From DASVFB01 sp963766345 (GTDB lineage Bacteria > Actinomycetota > Thermoleophilia > Gaiellales > Gaiellaceae), in NCBI GenBank assembly GCA_963766345.1, contig CAVXZL010000011.1:62001-126000 (forward strand): DNA of 64,000 nucleotides, written 5' to 3'. Made by a program: the position numbers and the translations under genes. The notes beneath the pieces were generated by a model. That model saw nothing but the letters and a program-made list of their open reading frames with translations. It ran no database searches and was not told the origin of the DNA. Position 1 is the first letter of the stretch. Every line of letters starts with the position of its first letter. Shown here piece by piece: positions 49,439 to 56,166 of this stretch.

Positions 49439-49457
49439 CCCGAGTCCAGGACTCGGG
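49439..49457. terminator. Perfect inverted repeat after the sarcosine-oxidase-like gene
   Basis: CCCGAGTCC-A-GGACTCGGG, 9-bp arms, beginning one base after the gene's TGA (49436-49438). It is in the 41-bp gap between convergent genes. Confidence 0.5.
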
Positions 49458-49464
49458 ACATGTC

Positions 49465-49479
49465 CTGATCGGCGATCAG
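49465..49479. terminator. Second inverted repeat in the convergent gap
   Basis: CTGATCG-G-CGATCAG, 7-bp arms, directly abutting the stop of the minus-strand cNMP gene at 49480. Together with 49439-49457 this gap is almost entirely hairpin. Confidence 0.45.
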
Positions 49480-49854
49480 TCAGTCCTCGGCGAAGAGCGG
49501 GCGCAAGAACTCGTCGAACGTGTGCTTGTCGCAGCTCGCCACCGTCGCCGGCGTCAGCGCCCGAACGTTCGCCGTGCGCGGGACGTTCATCGCGAGCGCT
49601 ACCTCGCCGAAGTAGTCGCCGGGCCTGAGCATCCGCCGCGGCATCGTCCCGAAGTTCGACACCGCGAAGAGGCCGTTCAGGATCACGTAGAAGCGGTCGC
49701 CCTCCTCGCCCTCGACGATGGGCGCCTCGCCGCCCCGAACGTCCTCGCGGCGCATGCGCTGCGCGAGCTGGGTGAGCCGCTCGCCGGGAAGCTCCGCGAG
49801 CAGGCCGATCCGCGAGAGCTCTGCCTGGGTCGCCGGTACGTGCCTCGGGCTCAC
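49480..49854 (-). CDS. Cyclic nucleotide-binding domain protein
   Basis: This 124-aa protein is essentially one cNMP-binding domain: LLAELPGERLTQLAQRM, GEAPIVEGEEGDRFYVILNG, and the phosphate-binding cassette RPGDYFGEVALAMNVPRTANV with its Gly-Glu and Arg. It lacks a helix-turn-helix, so it is a stand-alone sensor or adaptor rather than a Crp-type regulator. Its GTG overlaps the lipid kinase stop (GTGA), suggesting a functional link. Confidence 0.83.
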   Translation of the reverse strand: MSPRHVPATQAELSRIGLLAELPGERLTQLAQRMRREDVRGGEAPIVEGEEGDRFYVILNGLFAVSNFGTMPRRMLRPGDYFGEVALAMNVPRTANVRALTPATVASCDKHTFDEFLRPLFAED

Positions 49855-50663
49855 GGAAGAAGTATGCGCAGCGCGCGCGGCTCGACGGCGAGCTCAACCG
49901 GCGACTCGAGCTGCGCCGGCTCCCCGTCGATCGCCGCGCGAAGCGTGCCCTGCTGCTCGAGCGTGAACCGCTCGCCGGAGCGCTCCTCCCAGTTCTGCGG
50001 CAGCCAACCCGGTGCGACGTACGCGTGGAGCCTCCCCTCGTCGAGCTGGGTGCGCGCGCCGAGGTCGAACAGCGTGAGCTCGTACGCGTTGTTCGCGACG
50101 AGGACGACGCGCGCGGCAAGCCGCTCGCCGTCGAGCGAGAACGGCTGCGGGTGCCGGTCTCTGAGCGAAAGCCACAGTGCACGCAACCGCGCGAACGCGT
50201 CGCGCCGGCGGCGGTGCCGCTCGCGGCGGTGGACGAGGTGTGCATAGACGCCGAACGACACGTTGTTGAGGAACACGCGTCCCGCGACACGGCCGACGTC
50301 GATCCGCTCCTCGCGCTTCGATCCGTACGCCGCGAGTGCGGCGATGGGATCGTTCCGGTCGAGCCCGATGTCCCGGGCGAAGTGATTGCGTGTCCCGAAC
50401 GGGATGCAGACGAACGGCACGTCGCGCTCGAGTGCCACCTCCGCCACCGCGCCGAGCGAGCCGTCGCCGCCTGCGACGCCGACCGGCCCCTCCGCCTTGC
50501 GCGCTACTTCCGCCGCGTCGTCGCCCTCGCGGAGGACGTGGACGGCGATCCCGCGCCGTTCCGCTTCACGCGCTAGTTCAGCCGCGTCGGGGCTCCCGTT
50601 CCCCGAACGAGGGTTCACGATAAGTAGGCCGCTGCTGCCCCCCAAATGAGCCATCCGGCCCAT
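49851..50663 (-). CDS. Diacylglycerol/lipid kinase family protein (DagK-like)
   Basis: This 270-aa protein shows GLLIVNPRSGNG (nucleotide loop), VGVAGGDGSLGAVAEVAL (the GGDG motif), IPFGTRNHFARDIGL (GT-x-NDFA-like) and FLNNVSFGVYA, the four blocks of the DAGK catalytic family. Substrates range over diacylglycerol, sphingoid bases and lipid-linked diphosphate products. ATG 50663 was taken; ATG 50654 three codons on is also possible. It is cotranscribed with the cNMP-binding gene. Confidence 0.85.
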   Translation of the reverse strand: MGRMAHLGGSSGLLIVNPRSGNGSPDAAELAREAERRGIAVHVLREGDDAAEVARKAEGPVGVAGGDGSLGAVAEVALERDVPFVCIPFGTRNHFARDIGLDRNDPIAALAAYGSKREERIDVGRVAGRVFLNNVSFGVYAHLVHRRERHRRRRDAFARLRALWLSLRDRHPQPFSLDGERLAARVVLVANNAYELTLFDLGARTQLDEGRLHAYVAPGWLPQNWEERSGERFTLEQQGTLRAAIDGEPAQLESPVELAVEPRALRILLP

Positions 50664-50697
50664 TGTCGCGGCGGGATCCGTCGCCGATGATGACTCA

Positions 50698-50844
50698 ATG
50701 AACGAGCGCGGACTCCACTACATCGAGGACGACCTGTCCGAGACGTGGGTCGAGGACTGGGCGGGGGCGGGCGTCGCGCAGATCGAGGATCTGCTGGGCA
50801 AGCACGCGGCGTTCCTTTCCTTCCTCGAGACCACCGAGCAGTAA
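50698..50844 (+). CDS. 48-aa conserved-looking small protein
   Basis: An ATG-to-TAA frame begins MNERGLHYIEDDLSETWV and ends AAFLSFLETTEQ. It is acidic, likely helical, and keeps the strong GC-rich third positions of real genes here. GATGAT (50686-50691) lies 6 nt before the ATG, matching the A-second, T-sixth -10 pattern and spacing of other leaderless genes. It is divergent from the lipid kinase gene and 45 bp upstream of the DUF2231 gene. I do not recognise its family. Confidence 0.6.
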   Translation: MNERGLHYIEDDLSETWVEDWAGAGVAQIEDLLGKHAAFLSFLETTEQ

Positions 50845-50889
50845 GCACCCGGCTGTTTTCTTCCGCCTGCGGCGGGAAGGCACGCACCT

Positions 50890-51414
50890 GTGAAGCTGCA
50901 GTACCTCGTCCGCGGCCTGCCGGGACACCCGCTGCACCCGCCGCTCACGGACGCGACGATCGGGATCTACACCTTCGCGACGCTCGCCGCGCTCACCGAC
51001 GTCCTCTCGATCACGAACACCGCCGGCGCCCAGGGCTGGTGGCTCGCGCTGATCCTCGGCCTCGCGACGACCGTGCTGACGGCGCTGACCGGCCTCGCCG
51101 ACTGGCTGACGCTCACCTGGGGCAGCGAGCTGTGGAAGACGGCGACGACGCACATGATCGCGATGGTCAGCGCGACCGTGTTCTTCGCGATCGCCGCGCT
51201 CGTCGGCCACGACAACTACGTGGCGGGGAACGTCGACTCGGCCGGGCTGATCCTCACGCTCGTCGGCTTCGGGTTGCTGACGCTGGGAGGGTGGATGGGC
51301 GGCGCGGTCGTGTTCGTCCACGGCATGCGGGTGCTGAGCCTCGTGGACGAGCCGGCCGGGCGCGCAATGGCGCCGGCCGCTCACCCCGAAAAACAAGAGG
51401 CCGCCGAAGGCTAG
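50890..51414 (+). CDS. DUF2231 membrane protein
   Basis: This 174-aa protein has LPGHPLHPPLTD near its start, the hallmark of DUF2231 (HPLHP), and four membrane segments (IGIYTFATLAALTDVLSIT; WLALILGLATTVLTALTGLA; HMIAMVSATVFFAIAALVG; AGLILTLVGFGLLTLGGWMG). Conserved His residues in the family have suggested metal or heme binding, which is unproven. It starts at GTG 50890 with GGGAAGG 9 nt upstream. It converges on trxA with a 21-bp gap. Confidence 0.8.
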   Translation: MKLQYLVRGLPGHPLHPPLTDATIGIYTFATLAALTDVLSITNTAGAQGWWLALILGLATTVLTALTGLADWLTLTWGSELWKTATTHMIAMVSATVFFAIAALVGHDNYVAGNVDSAGLILTLVGFGLLTLGGWMGGAVVFVHGMRVLSLVDEPAGRAMAPAAHPEKQEAAEG

Positions 51415-51435
51415 GCCCCGACCTCGGCCTCGCGG

Positions 51436-51768
51436 CTAGGCCGCGACTTCAGCAAGGCCGAGTTGCCGCTCGAGGTCGCCCTTCGGGCGCGCCCCGATCG
51501 CAGCTGCGGACGGCTCGCCGTCCTTGAACAGGACCATCGTCGGGATCGACATGACCCCGTAGCGGGTCGCAAGGTTCTGGTTCTCGTCGATGTTGACCTT
51601 CACGAGCTTCAGCTCGCCCGCGCGCTCGTCGGCGATCTTCTCGAGCACCGGCGAGACGGCGTGGCAGGGGCCGCACCACTCAGCCCAGAAGTCGACGAGG
51701 ACGGCGGTTTCCTTGGAGCCTTCGAGCACTTCCTCTTCAAAGGTCGTCTCGGTAACGTCGATTGCCAT
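51436..51768 (-). CDS. trxA: Thioredoxin
   Basis: This 110-aa thioredoxin has the active site FWAEWCGPCHAVSPVLEKI, the buried-Asp strand VLVDFW, VNIDENQNLATRYGV and the cis-Pro in SIPTMVLFKDGE. It reduces cytoplasmic disulfides and could be a reductant for the peroxiredoxin, although that enzyme lies 7 kb away. ATG 51768 has GAAAGGA upstream. It is divergent from ileS with an 83-bp gap. Confidence 0.95.
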   Translation of the reverse strand: MAIDVTETTFEEEVLEGSKETAVLVDFWAEWCGPCHAVSPVLEKIADERAGELKLVKVNIDENQNLATRYGVMSIPTMVLFKDGEPSAAAIGARPKGDLERQLGLAEVAA

Positions 51769-51838
51769 TCGCTTCGTGTTCCTTTCGTTGAGTTGCCTTG
51801 GCCTAAACGCGGTTGAAAGGCCGATTGTTCCCGCTCTC

Positions 51839-51844
51839 TAGAAT
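51839..51844 (+). promoter_or_regulatory. -10 box of ileS, leaderless spacing
   Basis: TAGAAT (five of six to TATAAT) lies 7 nt before ATG 51852, with no ribosome site between. It is the best -10 hexamer among the leaderless candidates. Confidence 0.55.
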
Positions 51845-51851
51845 CGAAAGC

Positions 51852-54800
51852 ATGCGTCTGGAGACTCGTTTCACACCGCTGCCTGCGGTTCCGGATCACG
51901 CGGCTCTGGAGCGCGACATCCTCGCACTCTGGGAGGACGAGGGGACGTTCGCCAAGCTGCGCGACCGAAACCGCGGCGGCCCGACCTTCGGCTTCATGGA
52001 CGGGCCGATCACGGCGAACGGCCCGGCGGGCGTGCAGCACCTCGGGCGCGTCCTCAAGGACGTCTTCCAGCGCTACAAGGCGCTCCGCGGCTTCGACCAG
52101 CGCTACCAGAACGGTTTCGACTGCCAGGGCCTCTGGGTCGAGGTCGAGGTCGAGAAGGAGCTCGGTCTGAACTCGAAGCGCGAGATCGAGGAGTACGGGC
52201 TCGCCGAGTTCGCGGAGCGGTGCAAGGAGCGCGTCGCGCGCTTCTCCGAGATGCAGACCGAGCAGTCGAAGCGGCTCGGCCAGTGGATGGACTGGGACAA
52301 CGACTACTACACGTTCTCCGACACGAACATCGAGTACATCTGGATGTTCCTCAAGGAGGTGCACAGCCGCGGCTGGCTCTACAAGGGGCACCGCTCGACC
52401 CAGTGGTGCCCGCGGTGCGGTACCTCGCTCTCGCAGCACGAGCAGGCAGGCGAGGAGAACTACATCGAGCTCGAGCATCCGTCGCTCTTCGTGCGCTTTC
52501 CGCTGCTGGAGCGCGAGGGCGAGGCGCTCGTCGTCTGGACGACGACGCCGTGGACCCTGCCGGCGAACGTCGCCGCGGCGGTAAAGCCCGACGCCGACTA
52601 CGGCCGCCGTGAGAACGGCGACTGGGTCGCCGTCGACGTCTTCCCGGACGACACGTTCGTCGAGCGCAGGCGCGGCGAGGAACTCGTCGGCTGGCGCTAC
52701 CGCGGCGCCTTCGACGAGCTGCCGGCCCAGCACGGCGTCGAGCATCGCGTTATCCCGTGGGACGCGGTGGCGCTCGACGAGGGAACCGGCATCGTCCACA
52801 TTGCGCCCGGCGCCGGCGCCGAGGACTTCGAGCTCGGGCGGATCCACGGCCTGCCCGTCCTCGCGCCGATCGACGAGGCGGGCCGGATGCTGCCCGAGTA
52901 CGGCGACCTGGCCGGCCTGTCCACGGGCGAGGTCGAGGACGTCGTCGTCGAGCACCTGCGCCGCGAAGGCGTGCTCGAGGAGGCGGGCCGCATCGTCCAC
53001 CGCTACCCGATCTGCTGGCGCTGCAAGACGCCGCTCGTCTTCCGCGTCGTCGACGACTGGTTCATCTCCGCCGACCACGTGCGGCAGCCGATGCTCGACG
53101 CGAACGCGGCGGTCACGTGGCAGCCGCCGCAGTACGGCAAGCGGATGGACGACTGGCTGCGCAACATGGGCGACTGGAACATCTCGCGCAAGCGCTACTT
53201 CGGGCTGCCGCTGCCCTTCTATCCGTGCGAGTGCGGTGTGCTCAACGTCGTCGGCTCGCGCGCGGAGCTCGAGGAACGCGCGACGGCCGGGCTCGACGGC
53301 TTGCAGGAGCTCCACCGCCCGTGGATCGACGACGTGACGATTCGTTGCGCGTCGTGCGGGCGCGACGGCGTTCAGCGCGTCGTCGAGGTCGGCGACGCGT
53401 GGCTCGACGCCGGCATCGTCCACTTCTCGACGCTCGGCTGGAAGAACGAGACGTGGGTCGAGCACGGGAACGGAAACGGCGCGGCCACCGGTCTCACCGG
53501 CGCCGACCTGCCGGATCACGAGTACTGGGAGAAGTGGTTCCCGGCGGACTGGGTCTCGGAGATGCGCGAGCAGATCCGGCTGTGGTTCTACTCGCAGTGC
53601 TTCATGGCCGTGACGCTCGTCGGGCAGTCGCCGTACCGCAGCGTCCTGACCTACGAGAAGGTCTACGACGAGACGGGGCGTCCCATGCACAAGTCGTGGG
53701 GCAACGCGATCGAGCTGAACGAGGCGCTCGAGCGGATGGGCGCCGACGTCGCGCGCTGGCTGTTCTGCGAGCAGCAGCCGAGCCAGCCGCTGCGCTTCGG
53801 CTACCACATGGCCGACGACGTCAAGCGGCGGCTGCTGACGTTCTGGAACTCCGTCTCGTTCTTCGTCACGTACGCGAACGTCGAGAGGTTCGACCCGGGC
53901 ACGTCCGCGGAGAACCTGCGCCCGCTCGACCGGTGGCTGCGCGCGCGGACCGCTCAGCTCGTGCGCGACGCAGGCGACCACTACGAGCGCTTCTGGACGC
54001 CGGGTGTCGTGCAGGAGTTCGAGGCGTTCGTCGACGACCTCTCGAACTGGTACATCCGGCGCTCCCGGCGGCGGTTCTGGGAGGGAGACGTCACGGCGCT
54101 CCGTGTGCTGTGGGATGCCCTGACGACGGCGATCCAGGTGATCTCGCCGGTGATGCCGTTCGTCGCCGAGCATCTGTGGCGGAACCTCGTGTCGGTGGAC
54201 GACTCGGTCTTCCTCGCGCCGTGGCCGGAGGCCGGCGAGGTCGACGACGTGCTGCTCGCCGAGGTCGCGGAGGTGCGGCGCGTGGTCGAGCTCGGGCGGC
54301 AGGCGCGCGCGGCAACCAGCCTGACGCTCCGGCAGCCGCTCCGTCGTCTCGTGGTCGCGGGCGCGGATCTCTCGCGTTCTCACGCGGACGAGATCGCGGA
54401 GGAGCTGCGCGTGAAGGAGGTCGAGTTCGGCGAGGTCGATGCGAGCGAGCTCCGCGTGAAGCCGAACCTGCGCGTCCTCGGCCCGAAGCTCGGCGCCGCG
54501 CTGCGCGACGTTCGCAGCGCGTTGCAGGAGGGGCGCTTCGACGCTCTGGAGGACGGGCGCTTCCGTGTGGACGGGCACGTGCTCGAGCCGGACGAGGTGT
54601 TCGTCGAGCGCGTCGGCAAGGAGGGCTGGGCGGTCGCGAGCGACGAGGGGCTGACCGTCGCGGTCGACACCACGCTCGACGACGAGCTGCGCCGCGAGCG
54701 CCGTGTGCTCGACCTGGTCCACCAGGTGAACGCGATGCGCCGCGAGGCCGGTCTCGAGCTCACCGATCGGATCCGCCTCTGGATCCCCGGCGAGGACCTG

Positions 54801-54881
54801 CTCGCCTACGACGAGCGCATCAAGGAGGACACGCTCGCAGTGAGCGTCGAGCTCGGCGAGCTGCGCCTCGAAAAGGCCTAG
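51852..54881 (+). CDS. ileS: Isoleucyl-tRNA synthetase-like class I tRNA ligase
   Basis: This 1009-aa class I synthetase has the large editing insertion and anticodon domain of IleRS. The first signature is altered: GPITANGPAGVQHLGRVLKD, with HLGR in place of HIGH, and the second is HKSWGNAIELN in place of KMSKS. WVEVEVEKELGLNSKREIEE, WVTTPWTLPANV-like (VVWTTTPWTLPANVA) editing residues and zinc-type cysteines (WCPRCGTSLS) are present. This type exists in actinobacterial and eukaryote-like IleRS lineages, some of which resist mupirocin. Its stop interlocks with the ispH stop (CTAG). Confidence 0.88.
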   Translation: MRLETRFTPLPAVPDHAALERDILALWEDEGTFAKLRDRNRGGPTFGFMDGPITANGPAGVQHLGRVLKDVFQRYKALRGFDQRYQNGFDCQGLWVEVEVEKELGLNSKREIEEYGLAEFAERCKERVARFSEMQTEQSKRLGQWMDWDNDYYTFSDTNIEYIWMFLKEVHSRGWLYKGHRSTQWCPRCGTSLSQHEQAGEENYIELEHPSLFVRFPLLEREGEALVVWTTTPWTLPANVAAAVKPDADYGRRENGDWVAVDVFPDDTFVERRRGEELVGWRYRGAFDELPAQHGVEHRVIPWDAVALDEGTGIVHIAPGAGAEDFELGRIHGLPVLAPIDEAGRMLPEYGDLAGLSTGEVEDVVVEHLRREGVLEEAGRIVHRYPICWRCKTPLVFRVVDDWFISADHVRQPMLDANAAVTWQPPQYGKRMDDWLRNMGDWNISRKRYFGLPLPFYPCECGVLNVVGSRAELEERATAGLDGLQELHRPWIDDVTIRCASCGRDGVQRVVEVGDAWLDAGIVHFSTLGWKNETWVEHGNGNGAATGLTGADLPDHEYWEKWFPADWVSEMREQIRLWFYSQCFMAVTLVGQSPYRSVLTYEKVYDETGRPMHKSWGNAIELNEALERMGADVARWLFCEQQPSQPLRFGYHMADDVKRRLLTFWNSVSFFVTYANVERFDPGTSAENLRPLDRWLRARTAQLVRDAGDHYERFWTPGVVQEFEAFVDDLSNWYIRRSRRRFWEGDVTALRVLWDALTTAIQVISPVMPFVAEHLWRNLVSVDDSVFLAPWPEAGEVDDVLLAEVAEVRRVVELGRQARAATSLTLRQPLRRLVVAGADLSRSHADEIAEELRVKEVEFGEVDASELRVKPNLRVLGPKLGAALRDVRSALQEGRFDALEDGRFRVDGHVLEPDEVFVERVGKEGWAVASDEGLTVAVDTTLDDELRRERRVLDLVHQVNAMRREAGLELTDRIRLWIPGEDLLAYDERIKEDTLAVSVELGELRLEKA

Positions 54882-55834
54882 GCCTGCGACTCGGCGAGCG
54901 CGAGTTCGCGACGAAGCTCGACCGGGAGGCGGAACGTCACGTCCTCGTCGACCATCTGGTACGGCTCGATCTCTTCGACGCCGCGCGCGCGGAACCAGGC
55001 GCACACACGCTCGACGAGCCTCTCGGGCGCGCTCGCGCCGCTCGTCAGGCCGACGACCTCGACGGCCTCGAACCACGCCTCCTCGATGTCCGACTCGTCG
55101 TCGATCAGATACGCGGGAACGCCCGCCGCGTGCGCGACCTCGACGAGCCGGGTCGAGTTCGACGAGTTCTTCGACCCGATGACCAGCAGCGCCTCGACGT
55201 GCTCGAGCATCTCCTTCACCGCCCACTGCCGGTTCGACGTCGCGTAACAGATGTCTTCCCGCTGCGGGCCGCGGATGTCCGGGAACCGGCGCCGCAGCGC
55301 CGCGATGATCTCCCGCGTCTCGTCGACCGAGAGCGTCGTCTGCGTGATGTACGCGAGCTTCTCGTCCGGCGTCCGCTCGAGGCGCTCGACGTCGTCGACC
55401 GACTCGACGAGCACGATCGACTCGGGCGCCTCGCCCATCGTCCCGACGACCTCCTCGTGTCCGGCGTGGCCGATGAGGACCACCGTGTAGCCCTCAGCCG
55501 CGTACCGCCGAGCCTGTACGTGCACCTTCGTGACGAGCGGGCACGTCGCGTCGATCGTGTTCAGCCCGCGCGCCGCCGAGCGCTCGAAGACGGCCGGCGC
55601 CACGCCGTGCGCCGAGAAGACGATGGTCGATCCCTCGGGCGCCTCGACCTCGTTCTCGACGAACACGGCGCCGCGAGCCTCGAGGTCGCGCACGACGTGC
55701 GCGTTGTGCACGATCTGGTGACGAACGTAAACGGGCGCGCCGTAGTGCTCGAGCGCAAGCTCGACGGTCTCTACCGCACGTTCCACGCCGGCGCAAAAGC
55801 CGCGCGGCGAAGCGAGGAGGACGCGCCTGACCAC
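54878..55834 (-). CDS. ispH: 4-hydroxy-3-methylbut-2-enyl diphosphate reductase
   Basis: IspH makes IPP and DMAPP in the last MEP-pathway step using a [4Fe-4S] cluster. The 318-aa protein has the three cluster cysteines (PRGFCAGVERAVE; IDATCPLVTKVH; REDICYATSNRQ), VRHQIVHNAHVV, FSAHGVAPAV with the conserved His, SKNSSNSTRL and GLTSGASAPERLV. GTG 55834 lies 6 nt after TACGAT. It converges on ileS with the stop codons interlocked. Confidence 0.96.
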   Translation of the reverse strand: MVRRVLLASPRGFCAGVERAVETVELALEHYGAPVYVRHQIVHNAHVVRDLEARGAVFVENEVEAPEGSTIVFSAHGVAPAVFERSAARGLNTIDATCPLVTKVHVQARRYAAEGYTVVLIGHAGHEEVVGTMGEAPESIVLVESVDDVERLERTPDEKLAYITQTTLSVDETREIIAALRRRFPDIRGPQREDICYATSNRQWAVKEMLEHVEALLVIGSKNSSNSTRLVEVAHAAGVPAYLIDDESDIEEAWFEAVEVVGLTSGASAPERLVERVCAWFRARGVEEIEPYQMVDEDVTFRLPVELRRELALAESQA

Positions 55835-55840
55835 GGTGCG

Positions 55841-55846
55841 ATCGTA
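55841..55846 (-). promoter_or_regulatory. -10 box of ispH, leaderless spacing
   Basis: TACGAT on the minus strand is followed by 6 nt and GTG 55834; the same hexamer precedes guaB. Confidence 0.5.
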
Positions 55847-55904
55847 GCTACGCCAAATCGCGACCGAGCGGACCCCTTCTGGTGATGCACACGCGGGAGC
55901 GGCG

Positions 55905-56073
55905 CACTAGACATGAAAAAGGCCCGCGGCTCGGGGGGGTCGGCGCCGCGGGCCTCTTTCAAGTTGCTCACCGCGGGCTAAGGCCAGGTACGCGCGCCGC
56001 GGTTCGCATCGCCCAGTGGGGACACGCTAACGTCCTCCACGAAGATTGTGAATAGGCCGCTCGGCCTATTTTT
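55905..56073 (+). ncRNA. Candidate small RNA between divergent ispH and histidine kinase
   Basis: This 332-bp gap between divergent genes contains two terminator-like hairpins although no known gene ends here. GGCCCGCGGC (55921-55930) pairs with GCCGCGGGCC (55945-55954), with AAAAA on the left and TCTTT on the right, so it could end transcripts from either side. AATAGGCC-GCTC-GGCCTATT (56051-56070) is followed by TTT. Between them GTGGGGAC and GTCCTCCAC form another bulged stem. A plus-strand RNA of about 160-180 nt ending at 56073, or a minus-strand RNA ending near 55916, would fit. No known RNA family is recognised, and strand is a guess. Confidence 0.35.
55921..55954. terminator. Bidirectional terminator-like hairpin
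   Basis: A perfect 10-bp GC stem with a 14-nt loop, flanked by A5 on the left and TCTTT on the right, the form of a two-way rho-independent terminator. It overlaps a fortuitous 22-codon frame. Confidence 0.6.
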
Positions 56074-56120
56074 GCAAGCGGGAATCGCTCTACTGCAAGC
56101 GAATTAGGCCACCCGGCCCA
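56051..56120. promoter_or_regulatory. Repeated palindromes and direct repeats upstream of the histidine kinase
   Basis: TAGGCC-N4-GGCCTA (centre 56060.5) recurs as TAGGCC-N4-GGCCCA (centre 56112.5), 52 bp or about five helical turns apart. TGCAAGCG occurs at 56073-56080 and 56094-56101, 21 bp or two turns apart. A promoter-like TTCCAC (56124-56129), 17 bp, TATCAT (56147-56152) follows. The spacing suggests paired protein sites on one DNA face. Confidence 0.45.
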
Positions 56121-56166
56121 CGCTTCCACTCGACAAGTCCCATCCTTATCATCAGGGTCGGGCCCC

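Noticed and set aside
51609..55226. 1205-codon minus-strand open frame opposite ileS
   Set aside because: Composition is that of an antisense shadow and it runs through thioredoxin in a wrong frame; no recognisable domain.
55913..55981. 22-codon frame MKKARGSGG... upstream of the histidine kinase
   Set aside because: It is made almost entirely of the palindromic terminator stem and loop, so the frame is most likely accidental.
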